Positions 52,672 to 61,748 of a DNA stretch of 64,000 nt are shown here, in pieces. Each line of letters starts with the position of its first letter. Position 1 is the first letter of the stretch. Where the stretch lies: the NCBI RefSeq assembly GCF_018918005.1, contig NZ_JAHLPR010000025.1, forward strand, positions 28,235 through 92,234. The letters run 5' to 3'. Source of the stretch: Paenibacillus sp. MSJ-34. GTDB taxonomy: Bacteria > Bacillota > Bacilli > Paenibacillales > Paenibacillaceae. The position numbers were made by a program, and so were the translations under genes. The notes under the pieces were generated by a model. It was not told where the DNA came from. It was given only the letters and a program-made list of their open reading frames with translations, and did no database searches.

Positions 52672-53013
52672 CTGGAGAATTTAAGCGAAATGCTCAAGGG
52701 CGTACTGGATGGAATCGTGCTGGAGATCATCAGCCGCGGGGAAATATACGGATATGAGATTGCCAAAAGGTTACACGCAATGGGTTTTGAAGGGCTTGCG
52801 GAAGCGACGGTGTATGCGCTCTTGTTGCGGCTGGAAAAAAACAAGCTGGTGCGTATCACCAAAAAACCTTCGGAATTGGGCCCTCCCAGAAAGTTTTACA
52901 CGCTCAACGAACGGGGATTTGAAGAGCTTGCATCCTTTTGGGCAAGATGGGATTTTCTAAGCGGGCGTATTCAGTGCTTAAGAAATCATGGAGGTGAAGA
53001 TCATGAGCTTTAG
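52672..53013 (+). CDS. PadR-family transcriptional regulator
   Basis: The 113-residue winged-helix protein has MLKGVLDGIVLEIISRGEIYGYEIAKRL and LAEATVYALLLRLEKNKLV, typical of the PadR subfamily that controls adjacent drug exporters. Family members commonly start MENLxEMLKGVL; here ENLSEMLKG is encoded after a CTG at 52672 with AGGGGGTGA just upstream, so I place the start at CTG (or ATT 52669). The ATG at 52690 is the conservative alternative, giving 107 residues. It overlaps the next gene by 11 bases and probably represses the operon. Confidence 0.78.
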   Translation: MENLSEMLKGVLDGIVLEIISRGEIYGYEIAKRLHAMGFEGLAEATVYALLLRLEKNKLVRITKKPSELGPPRKFYTLNERGFEELASFWARWDFLSGRIQCLRNHGGEDHEL

Positions 53014-53578
53014 TCAAGAGACGAAGGACAAAATCGTTCAATTTGCAAAGGAGCAATCCCGGCATTACTTGGAAGAAGCCGAGATGACCTACTTGGAGAA
53101 GCTTCGGCGGAAAACCGGCCAGGCCAAGAGCAAGATCACGAAGAAACTTGCAAAGTTCAAAAACCGCTCGGAGACCTCGCTTGAAGCGCAAAACGATATG
53201 ATTCTCTATATGAGCGATTACATGAACGACTTGATTGCGGAAGGGATTTCCGAGCAAGAAGCGTTTCAACGCGCGAAGGAGGAACTTGCGTTTCGCAGCG
53301 AAACTGCGAAATCCGCCGATTTGCAGGAGAGGTTTGCAGAATATTATGAAAACCGCAGCCCTGCCGATCACGAAGCCATCGGCCTGTTCTACGCAGGATT
53401 TATGTTCTTTGGGATATCGATCGGCTCGCTTGCCGGATTTCTCGGCAGCGGCGGGCGGGAAATATTTCTCTCCGGCGGTTGGATCGATACGCTCATTGGC
53501 GCTGCCGTCGGCTTTATTATCGGAATGGGATTAGGGTTAATCAGCAACGCCATCATTGTTTTGAAGAAAGGCAAATGA
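53003..53578 (+). CDS. DUF1129-like membrane protein of the PadR operon
   Basis: The 191-residue product has a cytoplasmic helical N-terminal half (about residues 1-120, EEAEMTYLEKLRRKTGQ, SEQEAFQRAKEEL) and two TM helices (about 131-150 and 163-185). Small proteins like this often occur between PadR and ABC exporter genes, with unknown function. GGAGGTGA precedes ATG 53003. Confidence 0.7.
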   Translation: MSFSQETKDKIVQFAKEQSRHYLEEAEMTYLEKLRRKTGQAKSKITKKLAKFKNRSETSLEAQNDMILYMSDYMNDLIAEGISEQEAFQRAKEELAFRSETAKSADLQERFAEYYENRSPADHEAIGLFYAGFMFFGISIGSLAGFLGSGGREIFLSGGWIDTLIGAAVGFIIGMGLGLISNAIIVLKKGK

Positions 53579-53592
53579 TTTGGGGGGATTGT

Positions 53593-54573
53593 ATGCCGAA
53601 TGCTATTGAAATCGCAGATTTAAGAAAAAGCTTTTCGGTCAAATCAAAAGGCAGGGCATCGACGGTTGAAGCGGTGCGCGGAGTTACGCTTTCGGTAAAG
53701 AGCGGCGAGATTTTCGGTTTTCTCGGACCTAACGGGGCCGGCAAGACGACGACCCTTCGCATGCTGACGACGCTTTTGCCGATTGACGCGGGGAAGGCGG
53801 CCGTTTGCGGGTACGATCTTGTCCGTCAGCCCAAAGAAGTGCGGCGGCATATCGGATATGTCAGTCAGCTTGGCGGGGGAGACTCGGAAGCGACCGGGCG
53901 CGAAAACTTGATCCTTGCCGGACGGCTGTTTGGGATGAACCGTCACGACGCCGAACAACGCACGAACGAATTGCTCGATGTTTTCGAATTATCCGAACTG
54001 GCCGATCGGATTGTAAGGACGTATTCCGGAGGACAAAAGCGCCGGCTTGAAATCGCGCTGGGCATGATCAACCGTCCGGAAATCCTATTCCTCGACGAAC
54101 CGACGACCGGGCTTGACCCGCAAAACCGCGCCAATCTTTGGGAGCAAATCAAGAAGTTGCAAGCAGACGGCACGACGATTTTCCTGACGACGCATTATTT
54201 GGACGAAGCGGATGCATTAAGCGATCGGCTTGCCATTATGGATTACGGAAGGATCGTGGCGGAGGGTACGCCGCAAGAACTCAAAAATCGAATTTCCGGC
54301 GACGTCATTCAAATACGATTTTCAAACCGCATTATAGAACAAGCGGCAAAACGATTGGGAACGTTGAGTTTTATCCACGAAATCCGGCTTGAGGGCGAAA
54401 ACCTCTATCTTTATGCAAAAGACGGAGCACAGGCTCTGCCCCGCATATTCGACATGTTGGAGGCCGAAGGCATGCAATCGCAATCGGTAACCGTATCCGC
54501 GCCGACCCTTGACGATGTATTCCTTAAACAGACGGGAAGATTATTGCGCGATGGTAAGGAGGGAATCGCATGA
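53593..54573 (+). CDS. ABC exporter ATP-binding protein (DrrA/NatA type)
   Basis: This 326-residue ATPase has Walker A GPNGAGKTTTLR, signature YSGGQKRRLEI, Walker B ILFLDEPTTGLDPQ and switch LTTHYLDEAD, with a C-terminal domain typical of DrrA-like drug exporters. It pairs with the ABC-2 permease 4 bases overlapped downstream. GGGGGG lies before ATG 53593. Confidence 0.92.
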   Translation: MPNAIEIADLRKSFSVKSKGRASTVEAVRGVTLSVKSGEIFGFLGPNGAGKTTTLRMLTTLLPIDAGKAAVCGYDLVRQPKEVRRHIGYVSQLGGGDSEATGRENLILAGRLFGMNRHDAEQRTNELLDVFELSELADRIVRTYSGGQKRRLEIALGMINRPEILFLDEPTTGLDPQNRANLWEQIKKLQADGTTIFLTTHYLDEADALSDRLAIMDYGRIVAEGTPQELKNRISGDVIQIRFSNRIIEQAAKRLGTLSFIHEIRLEGENLYLYAKDGAQALPRIFDMLEAEGMQSQSVTVSAPTLDDVFLKQTGRLLRDGKEGIA

Positions 54574-55322
54574 ACATCGTTTTCGAAACAAGGCTGCTTT
54601 TCAAAAGGAGATTAATGGAGCAATTCCGCTCTCCCATATGGCTGTTTATGGGATTCACGACGCCTCTGTTGTATCTTGCTTTGTTCGCGCCGCTTTTGGG
54701 CGGGATTCCCACCGTAGGGGGAGAGGGGGTCGCCGACGCCTTCGTTCCCGGCTTGCTGGCTTTATTTGCGTTAAGCAGCGGCATGGGTATTGGCTGGACC
54801 ATCGTCCATGAGCTGAAAACAGGGGTTATCGAACGCTTCAGGGTTTCGCCGGTGAGCCGCTTTTCCCTGCTGATGGGAAACGTGTTGAAAGACGTTGTGA
54901 TGTTTTTGCTGCCTGCATTGATCGTTATCGCGGTTTCGAGTTTGGCCGGATTTCACATTCACGCAGGCGGGCTTGCCGTCTTGCTGGTTCTGCTCTGCCT
55001 ATTGACTGCTGTGGTGTCCGCCGTAAGCAGCAGTTTAGGGCTTATATTTAAAGATATCGGCACATTAGCCGCGGTTGTCACCGGTTTGCAGCTTCCGATC
55101 ACCTTGCTGGCAGGAGTTTTGCTTCCTATTTCCCTCGGGCCGACATGGCTGCAAGTTGTCGCGCACTTTAACCCTGTCTTTTATGTGGTGGAAGCCTCCC
55201 GCGCATTGGCCGCCGGCACGATTTGGGATATGAAAGTTCTTTTGGCGTTTGCCGTTATGGTCATTTTGCTCGTGATAACTCTTGGTTGGGCAACGAATGT
55301 TTACAGAAAAGCCGTTGCATAA
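54570..55322 (+). CDS. ABC-2 type exporter permease (DrrB-like)
   Basis: This 250-residue protein has about six TM helices and the ABC-2 signature region (IERFRVSPVSRFSLLMGNVLKD). With the ATPase and PadR it forms a typical Gram-positive drug or lipid exporter under PadR control. Confidence 0.9.
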   Translation: MNIVFETRLLFKRRLMEQFRSPIWLFMGFTTPLLYLALFAPLLGGIPTVGGEGVADAFVPGLLALFALSSGMGIGWTIVHELKTGVIERFRVSPVSRFSLLMGNVLKDVVMFLLPALIVIAVSSLAGFHIHAGGLAVLLVLLCLLTAVVSAVSSSLGLIFKDIGTLAAVVTGLQLPITLLAGVLLPISLGPTWLQVVAHFNPVFYVVEASRALAAGTIWDMKVLLAFAVMVILLVITLGWATNVYRKAVA

Positions 55323-55401
55323 CTGCGGCAACGCCGGTTGGTCATTTGCTTGCATTTCTTCTGAAACGCTCCGAAAAGATATATGGATCTCCGCCAAAAT
55401 A

Positions 55402-55410
55402 TGATACAAT
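55402..55410 (+). promoter_or_regulatory. Extended -10 promoter for the ABC-F gene
   Basis: TG-A-TACAAT lies 49 bases before ATG 55460; no good -35 is visible. Confidence 0.45.
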
Positions 55411-55459
55411 TAGAAACTGTAATTTCATGAAAATATCGAATAGGAGCATGCGTTTCAAT

Positions 55460-57013
55460 ATGAGCTTATTGACAGTGGAAGACGTTTCGCATAATTTCGG
55501 AGAGCGCACGTTGTTCAAAAATGTGTCGTTCCGCTTGCTGGCCGGCGAGCATGTCGGTTTGGTGGGAGCGAACGGTGCCGGCAAATCGACGCTAATGAAT
55601 ATTTTAACGGGACAATTATTGAAAGACAGCGGCAAAGTGGAATGGATGCCGAAGGCGCGCTACGGCTATTTGGACCAACATACGAAGCTGACGCCGGGGA
55701 AGACGATCCGCGACATTTTGAAGGATGCCTTCTTGCCTTTATTGGAATTGGAACAAGAGATGATGGCGATTACGGAAAAAATGGCGGAAGCGGATCCCGA
55801 CGAGCTGGAGTCGCTGCTCGAACAGATGGGCGAAATTCAGGAACAGCTTGAAATCGGCGATTTTTATATGCTGGACGTGAAGGTCGAGGAAATGGCCAAC
55901 GGGCTGGGCCTGGACGCGATCGGCCTGGAACGCGACGTTGCGTCGCTAAGCGGCGGGCAGCGCACGAAAGTATTGCTTGCCAAACTGCTGCTGGAGAAAC
56001 CGACCGTCCTGCTGCTCGACGAGCCGACGAACTATTTGGATGTCGAGCATATTCAATGGTTGACGAATTATTTGAAAGAATATCCGTACGCTTTTATATT
56101 AATATCGCATGATACGGAATTTATGAATCAGGTCGTCAACGTCATCTATCATTTGGAATTTGCGAAGCTGACCCGTTATTCGGCGAACTACGAGAAGTTT
56201 CTGCAAATGGCGGATATCAACAAAACGCAGCATATCGAAGCTTACGAGAAGCAGCAGGAATATATTAAGAAGCAAGAAGATTTCATCCAGCGCAACAAAG
56301 CGAGATATTCCACGTCCGGCCGCGCCAAAAGCCGGGAGAAGCAATTGGAGCGGCTCGAGAGGATCGATCGTCCGGACGAAGCGCCCAAGCCGACGTTTGT
56401 GTTTAAAGAGGCGCGGGCGAGCGGCAAAACGGTATTCGAAGGGATCGATTTCGAAATCGGTTATACTCATGCTTTATTGCCAAAGATGTCGATGACGATC
56501 GAGCGCGGCGAGAAGATCGCTATCGTCGGCTGCAACGGCGTCGGCAAATCGACGCTGCTCAAAACGATTCTCGGTAAAATTCCGCCGATCAGCGGCAAGA
56601 CGTATCAGGGCGACTTCTTGTATCCCGCATACTTCGAGCAGGAGGTCAAGGCGGGGAATATTACGCCGATCGACGACGTTTGGAACGAATTTTCCCATAT
56701 GAATCAGCATGAAGTGCGAGCGGCGCTCGCGCGCTGCGGCTTGAAGAACGAGCATATTACCCGTCCGCTGAATATGCTGAGCGGGGGAGAGCAAGCGAAG
56801 GTGCGCCTTTGCAAATTGCTTATGCGGGAAAGCAACTGGATTTTATTCGACGAGCCGACGAACCATTTGGACGTCGTCGCCAAAGCGGAATTGAAGCGCG
56901 CGCTGAAAGAATATAAAGGCACGATCTTGCTCGTATCCCATGAGCCGGATTTCTACGAGGATTGGGTCACGAAAATATGGGATGTCGAGAAATGGTCGCT
57001 GCAAAACGCTTGA
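55460..57013 (+). CDS. yfmM: ABC-F subfamily ATPase (YfmM-like)
   Basis: This 517-residue protein has two ATPase domains (GANGAGKSTLM and GCNGVGKSTLL), signature sequences LSGGQRTKV and LSGGEQAKV, and the linker (EFMNQVVNVIYHLEFAKLTRYSANYEKF) of ABC-F proteins, with no TM. Such proteins act on the ribosome, some in antibiotic resistance. Length and sequence resemble B. subtilis YfmM. ATG 55448 is also in frame but abuts its ribosome site. Confidence 0.88.
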   Translation: MSLLTVEDVSHNFGERTLFKNVSFRLLAGEHVGLVGANGAGKSTLMNILTGQLLKDSGKVEWMPKARYGYLDQHTKLTPGKTIRDILKDAFLPLLELEQEMMAITEKMAEADPDELESLLEQMGEIQEQLEIGDFYMLDVKVEEMANGLGLDAIGLERDVASLSGGQRTKVLLAKLLLEKPTVLLLDEPTNYLDVEHIQWLTNYLKEYPYAFILISHDTEFMNQVVNVIYHLEFAKLTRYSANYEKFLQMADINKTQHIEAYEKQQEYIKKQEDFIQRNKARYSTSGRAKSREKQLERLERIDRPDEAPKPTFVFKEARASGKTVFEGIDFEIGYTHALLPKMSMTIERGEKIAIVGCNGVGKSTLLKTILGKIPPISGKTYQGDFLYPAYFEQEVKAGNITPIDDVWNEFSHMNQHEVRAALARCGLKNEHITRPLNMLSGGEQAKVRLCKLLMRESNWILFDEPTNHLDVVAKAELKRALKEYKGTILLVSHEPDFYEDWVTKIWDVEKWSLQNA

Positions 57014-57023
57014 AACGGATCAC

Positions 57024-57068
57024 AGATGCGGAAGCCTTCCTCCGGGAGGCTCCCGCATCTTTTGTTTT
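57024..57068 (+). terminator. Terminator after the ABC-F gene
   Basis: AGATGCGG ... CCGCATCT outer stem and AGCCT / AGGCT inner stem, followed by TTTGTTTT. Confidence 0.85.
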
Positions 57069-57170
57069 GATCCGAATCCCCGAAATTTCAATTCAGGCGA
57101 TTTTACATGAATCTAATGCAAAAACGGTAAATTTTCTGCTTATTTTTTACGAAAGCTTACATTTACGCAT

Positions 57171-57200
57171 TTGACTGGACATTGGCAATGAAAGTATACT
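57171..57200 (+). promoter_or_regulatory. marR promoter
   Basis: TTGACT at 57171-57176, 18 bases, TATACT at 57195-57200. Confidence 0.7.
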
Positions 57201-57218
57201 ACTAAATAGTTTAACTCT

Positions 57219-57242
57219 AATTATTTTAGTGCTAAAATAATT
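57219..57242. promoter_or_regulatory. Perfect palindrome, likely MarR operator
   Basis: AATTATTTTAG at 57219-57229 is followed, after 2 bases, by its exact inverse CTAAAATAATT at 57232-57242. It lies between the promoter and the ribosome site, where a bound MarR dimer would block initiation. Confidence 0.75.
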
Positions 57243-57257
57243 CGAAGGAGCTGCGAC

Positions 57258-57695
57258 ATGCCTGAGAGCGAGTTAATGAAACTTTCAAGTATTTTTCGGA
57301 GTTTAATCAAGATGATGACACAGGAATGGAACAAACGGATGGTGCATAATCTTACGTTCTCTCAATGCCGCGTTTTGTTCCGGCTTCATTCGATCGGCCC
57401 GATGAAGGTTTCCGAATTGGCGGATGCATTATCCTTTACATCAGGGGCGATTACCGGTATTACCGACAAGTTGATTGCAGCAGGATTCGCCGTGCGAACA
57501 AGAGCCGAAGACGACCGGAGGGTCGTTTATGTGGAAATCACTCCGAAGGGAAGGGAGGCGCTTGACGAAATCCAAGAGAAACAACAAGAAATGATTGCCG
57601 TCTTTTTCGAATGGTTGTCGGATGAAGACAGACAACATCTTACGCGTATTTTTACGCAGATTTTAGATAAGGTAGAGGAGTACCAAAAGGAGTAG
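57258..57695 (+). CDS. MarR-family transcriptional regulator
   Basis: The 145-residue winged-helix protein has the MarR fold (LTFSQCRVLFRLHSIGPMKVSELADALSFTSGAITGITDKLIAAGFAVRTRAEDDRRVVYVEITPKG). It probably represses itself and the downstream efflux pump through the palindrome. GAAGGAG precedes the ATG. The MFS gene follows after 10 bases. Confidence 0.93.
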   Translation: MPESELMKLSSIFRSLIKMMTQEWNKRMVHNLTFSQCRVLFRLHSIGPMKVSELADALSFTSGAITGITDKLIAAGFAVRTRAEDDRRVVYVEITPKGREALDEIQEKQQEMIAVFFEWLSDEDRQHLTRIFTQILDKVEEYQKE

Positions 57696-57705
57696 GAGAT
57701 GTTAT

Positions 57706-59355
57706 ATGGAACATTTATCGCATAAGCGAAAATTGACGATTATGATTGCCATTATGGCGGCGATGTTCTTCTCGGCGATCAACCAAACGATCGTTGGAAC
57801 GGCTTTGCCGCGAATTATCGCCAAGCTGGGGGGAATGGATTACTATACCTGGGTTGTCACCATTTATATGCTAACCTCGACGATCGCTACGATCTTGGTC
57901 GGTAAATTGTCCGATATATACGGACGGAAGCCGTTTATACTGACCGGTATCGTTTTTTTTATGATCGGCGCGTTTTTATGCGGATTTTCGACCGATATTT
58001 TTCAATTGATCATTTATAGAGGGATTCAAGGGATCGGCGCAGGGATCATTATGGCTACCGCTTTTACGGCTGTCGGCGACCTGTTCGCTCCGCGCGAGCG
58101 CGGAAAATGGACCGGCGTCATGACCGCCGTATTCGGATTTTCCAGCGTCATCGGTCCGGCGCTCGGCGGATACATTGTCGATCATATGGAGTGGCATTGG
58201 GTATTCTGGATTTTCCTGCCGCTCGGCATTGTCGCTTTTTTTATGATTTTAACGCTGTTTCCGAAGGTGGATCGCAAGGAATCCGAATCGATCGACTATT
58301 TCGGCTCGTTGTTCCTGACGCTGACGATCGTGCCGCTATTGCTCGCATTTTCTTGGGCGGGAACGAAATACGATTGGGGCTCGCAGCAAATCATTTTGTT
58401 GTTCGTTTGGGCAGCGGTCGCCTTGGCCATCTTCCTGTTCATTCAGACGAAGGTCAAAAGCCCTGTCTTGCCGCTGACTCTATTTAAAAACGGAATTGTA
58501 ACGATTTCCAACATTATCGGCTTTATTATGAACGCGGGCATGATGGGAGCGCTCATCTATCTTCCGTTCTTCGTGCAGGGCGTGATGGGCGTTTCGCCGA
58601 CCTATTCCGGCTATGTGACGATGCCGATGTCGATCGCTATGGTCCTCACAAGCGCCATTGTCGGCCAATTGATCAGCAAAAAAGGAAAATATAAAAGATT
58701 TGCATTGATCGGACTGCCCATCATGTTTGCCGGCATGATCATTATGTGCTACATGCATAGCATTTGGATGGCGGTCGTCAGCATGATCGTATTCGGCCTC
58801 GGCCTCGGCATGGGTATGCCGGTATTCTCGCTGACCATCCAAAACGCGGTTCCGCATAAAGAGCTCGGGGTCGTCACGGCATCGATGCAATTATTCCGGA
58901 ATCTTGGCGGAACGATCGGGATTGCCGTTATGGGTACGATCATGTCGTCCACCTTGGCGTCGAATTTGAAAGAGGCTGCAGCTTCGGGCAAAGGCGTGGA
59001 CGTGTCGAAGTTGGATCCGCAAATGGCAGAGCAGCTATCGGCGTTCCATAATCCGCAATTGCTGCTGGATCAGCCGAAATTGGCCGAAATCCAAAGCAGC
59101 ATGCCGGCTGAAATGCAATCGATATTTACGCAAATGGTCGATATGCTGCGCGACGCGTTAAGTTCGTCGCTATCCACCGTATTTTTCGACGGCGCGATGT
59201 TTTTGCTGGTCGCTCTTATCCTTACGTTTTTCCTGAAAGAAATACCGCTCCGCACGTCGAACCGGATGCCTGGCTCAGACGCCTCGGGGCAAGCGGGCGA
59301 AGGCGATCAAGCTTCCAATGCGCAAAAAGCGCTCGTTGAACAACCGGCGAAATAA
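57706..59355 (+). CDS. DHA2-family 14-TM multidrug MFS transporter
   Basis: This 549-residue protein has the MFS D-x3-GR-P motif (LSDIYGRKPFIL), an LxxTIVGTALPRI first helix typical of DHA2 exporters such as EmrB/QacA, and 14 predicted TM segments with a long extracellular loop before the last. It likely exports lipophilic cations or drugs. It is the second gene of the marR operon. Confidence 0.92.
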   Translation: MEHLSHKRKLTIMIAIMAAMFFSAINQTIVGTALPRIIAKLGGMDYYTWVVTIYMLTSTIATILVGKLSDIYGRKPFILTGIVFFMIGAFLCGFSTDIFQLIIYRGIQGIGAGIIMATAFTAVGDLFAPRERGKWTGVMTAVFGFSSVIGPALGGYIVDHMEWHWVFWIFLPLGIVAFFMILTLFPKVDRKESESIDYFGSLFLTLTIVPLLLAFSWAGTKYDWGSQQIILLFVWAAVALAIFLFIQTKVKSPVLPLTLFKNGIVTISNIIGFIMNAGMMGALIYLPFFVQGVMGVSPTYSGYVTMPMSIAMVLTSAIVGQLISKKGKYKRFALIGLPIMFAGMIIMCYMHSIWMAVVSMIVFGLGLGMGMPVFSLTIQNAVPHKELGVVTASMQLFRNLGGTIGIAVMGTIMSSTLASNLKEAAASGKGVDVSKLDPQMAEQLSAFHNPQLLLDQPKLAEIQSSMPAEMQSIFTQMVDMLRDALSSSLSTVFFDGAMFLLVALILTFFLKEIPLRTSNRMPGSDASGQAGEGDQASNAQKALVEQPAK

Positions 59356-59370
59356 AATACAGACGTCGCG

Positions 59371-59408
59371 ACCCCGTATCGTTTGCTTCGAGCGATGCGG
59401 GGTTTTTC
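59371..59408 (+). terminator. Terminator after the MFS gene
   Basis: ACCCCGTATCG / CGATGCGGGGT stem with a 11-base loop and a T-run. Confidence 0.8.
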
Positions 59409-59475
59409 CGTTCAAAATGCGTTCAAAATTTTACATGAATAAGCGATTTTAGTGCGCTGCGGTTTACAATTTGCT

Positions 59476-59483
59476 GTTACAAT
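59476..59483 (+). promoter_or_regulatory. Extended -10 promoter for the chromate transporter gene
   Basis: TGTTACAAT, within the upstream in-frame stretch; its position rules out ATG 59487 as the start. Confidence 0.4.
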
Positions 59484-59549
59484 GAAATGTGGAAGAAAAC
59501 AGGCGCTCGGAAAAGAGACCATTCTATCGAAATAAGGGGATTGAACCAT

Positions 59550-60788
59550 TTGTCTGGACAAAGACATCGATATAGAGAAGTGTTTCTCGCCGCATTAAAG
59601 CTTGGCATGACGTCGTTCGGAGGGCCGATTGCGCATATCGGTTTTTTTCGCGATGAGTACGTGCAGCGCCGGAAGTGGCTCGATGAACGAACGTTCGCCG
59701 ATATGGTCGGACTATGCCAAATGCTTCCCGGACCGTCAAGCAGCCAGCTTGGCATCGGCATCGGATTATACCGGGCCGGATGGAAGGGAGCGGTTCTGGC
59801 TTGGCTGGCTTTTACGCTGCCCTCGGCCGTCGCGATGGCGGCGTTCGCGTTGATCGTTCAGCGGTATCCGTTCGCGGATGCAAGCCCGGGGTGGCTGCGC
59901 GGCTTGCATATCGCGGCTTTAGCCGTCGTCGCGCAAGCGGTGTGGGGGATGGCTCGCACGCTCGCTCCCGATGCGGTGCGAGGGACGTTAGCTATAGGAA
60001 CGGCTGTCGCGGCGTTATTGATTCCCGGTACAGTGGGGCAGATCGTACCGCTCGTATGTTCCGGTTTGCTGGGCTTGCGGCTGTTCCGCACGCCAAAGAG
60101 CGACGATAGCGCTTCAGCGGACGGCCGCCTGCATCTTCAAGCTACCGAAATGGGAACGAATTCGAGCCATAGGCCGCGTATGAGATGGGCGTATGCCGCT
60201 TTATCCGCCTTCATCGGTTGTCTCTTGCTTCTGCCGCTGCTAAGACATCTGTTTCCGGGCCGATTGTGGTTAGCATTGGCGGACAGCTTCTACCGTGCCG
60301 GTTCGCTCGTATTTGGGGGCGGTCATGTTCTTCTGCCGATGCTGGAGCAGGAAACGGTATCGCGCGGCTGGCTTGCGCAGGAGCAGTTTATGGCGGGATA
60401 CGGAGCCGTTCAGGCGGTTCCCGGTCCGATGTTTACGTTTTCCGCTTATATCGGCGCCCTCGCCGGACATGGCGGCATGAGCGTATTTTACGCGGCTTTG
60501 GCGTTAACGGCCATCTTCCTGCCTTCTTTTTTGCTGATAGCGGCCGCCATTCCGCATATGCACCGTTTAAGGGAGCATGCCAAGTTTCGCGCAGCGCTCA
60601 CCGGGGTGAACGCTTCGGTCGTCGGGATTTTGCTTGCGGCCTTATATGATCCCGTGTGGGTCGATGCGGTCCGCACGCCGCTCGATTTTTGCATCGCGCT
60701 TGCCGCTTTTGCCATGCTGGCGTTATGGAAGGCGCCGCCCTGGATCGTCGTGCTGTTCGCCGCATTCGTAGGCATCGTATTGCTCTAA
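59550..60788 (+). CDS. chrA: Chromate transporter family (ChrA, two-domain form)
   Basis: The 412-residue protein consists of two CHR halves, each beginning with FGGP-like (MTSFGGPIAHIGFFRDEYVQRRKWL) and GGGHVLLPMLEQETV motifs and containing QMLPGPSSSQLG / QAVPGPMFTFSAYIG. Members export chromate or related oxyanions; the natural substrate is unproven. TTG 59550 follows AAGGGG; ATG 59487 would lie inside the promoter. Confidence 0.87.
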   Translation: MSGQRHRYREVFLAALKLGMTSFGGPIAHIGFFRDEYVQRRKWLDERTFADMVGLCQMLPGPSSSQLGIGIGLYRAGWKGAVLAWLAFTLPSAVAMAAFALIVQRYPFADASPGWLRGLHIAALAVVAQAVWGMARTLAPDAVRGTLAIGTAVAALLIPGTVGQIVPLVCSGLLGLRLFRTPKSDDSASADGRLHLQATEMGTNSSHRPRMRWAYAALSAFIGCLLLLPLLRHLFPGRLWLALADSFYRAGSLVFGGGHVLLPMLEQETVSRGWLAQEQFMAGYGAVQAVPGPMFTFSAYIGALAGHGGMSVFYAALALTAIFLPSFLLIAAAIPHMHRLREHAKFRAALTGVNASVVGILLAALYDPVWVDAVRTPLDFCIALAAFAMLALWKAPPWIVVLFAAFVGIVLL

Positions 60789-60876
60789 GAGACCGCTTGT
60801 CGCCGTTCCGGGTATTTATTTGCCGTTGTTTACGCAAACTACGTGCAGAAATGTTAACGAATGCCGGGTGACGCAA

Positions 60877-61647
60877 GTGAGCGAGCGTATTTTGATCGTA
60901 GAAGACGACGACGATATAGCAAAATTATTGGAGCAAACGTTAGTGCATGAAGGTTACGCGGTACAGCGCGCCCGGGACGGGGATGAAGGCGCGACGCTTG
61001 CGCTGGGGCAAGCGTGGGATTTGCTGCTTCTTGACCTGCTGCTGCCCGGACGCAGCGGAATGGAATTGCTCACGCTTCTGCGGGACGCCGGCCAAACGAT
61101 GCCCATCATCATCTTGACGGCCATCGGCCAACCCGACGAAGTCGTGCGGGGGTTCGATCACGGCGCGAACGATTACGTGACGAAACCGTTTGTCATGAAG
61201 GAATTGCTGGCGCGTATCCGCAATTTGCTGCAAATCTTTCGCCGGGATCGTACGGAGGATTCGAAGCCGAAGGCGATTCGGGCCGATCATCTCACTATCG
61301 ATCCGGAGACACGCGAAGTCCGGAGGAACGGCCAAACGATCGAACTGACCCCGAAGGAATTCGATTTGCTCTATTATTTGGCGCAAAACAAAAACAAAGT
61401 ATGTTCCCGGGAAGCGATTTTATCGGAAATATGGGGCTACGATTTTGCGGTGGACACGAATGTCGTCGATGTATATATCCGCTATTTGCGGCAAAAAGTC
61501 GACAAAGGCAGAAAGCCGAAGCTGATCCAGACAATACGCGGAATCGGATACCGTTTGCTGGATCCGCAGACGATATCGGAATTCGAGACAGAGTTCGGCG
61601 ACGATTGCATTGCGGAATGGGACGAAGACGGGGAGGCCTTCCATTGA
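60877..61647 (+). CDS. OmpR/PhoB-family response regulator, orphan
   Basis: This 256-residue protein has a receiver with phospho-acceptor Asp in DLLLLDLLLPGRSG and Lys in TKPF, and a winged-helix effector (LTPKEFDLLYYLAQNKNKVCSREAILSEIWGYDF). An acidic tail of about 25 residues extends beyond it. No histidine kinase gene is adjacent. The start is uncertain between GTG 60868 and 60877. Confidence 0.9.
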   Translation: MSERILIVEDDDDIAKLLEQTLVHEGYAVQRARDGDEGATLALGQAWDLLLLDLLLPGRSGMELLTLLRDAGQTMPIIILTAIGQPDEVVRGFDHGANDYVTKPFVMKELLARIRNLLQIFRRDRTEDSKPKAIRADHLTIDPETREVRRNGQTIELTPKEFDLLYYLAQNKNKVCSREAILSEIWGYDFAVDTNVVDVYIRYLRQKVDKGRKPKLIQTIRGIGYRLLDPQTISEFETEFGDDCIAEWDEDGEAFH

Positions 61648-61655
61648 AACGCAAA

Positions 61656-61687
61656 AGCTGGCATTCTCCTTGCGGAGAATGCCAGCT
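61656..61687 (-). terminator. Terminator of the NlpC/P60 gene (minus strand)
   Basis: A perfect 14-bp stem (AGCTGGCATTCTCC and its inverse, loop TTGC) is followed on the minus strand by TTTTG. On the plus strand it may also close the response regulator transcript. Confidence 0.65.
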
Positions 61688-61748
61688 ATGATGAAATGTT
61701 GAAGGTAGGAGCGTGTTGAATGTTTCGTCAAGGTGTCGTAATCGTTCG

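Noticed and set aside
56962..57174. Plus-strand ORF after the ABC-F gene
   Set aside because: It overlaps the end of the ABC-F gene and the terminator, without ribosome site.
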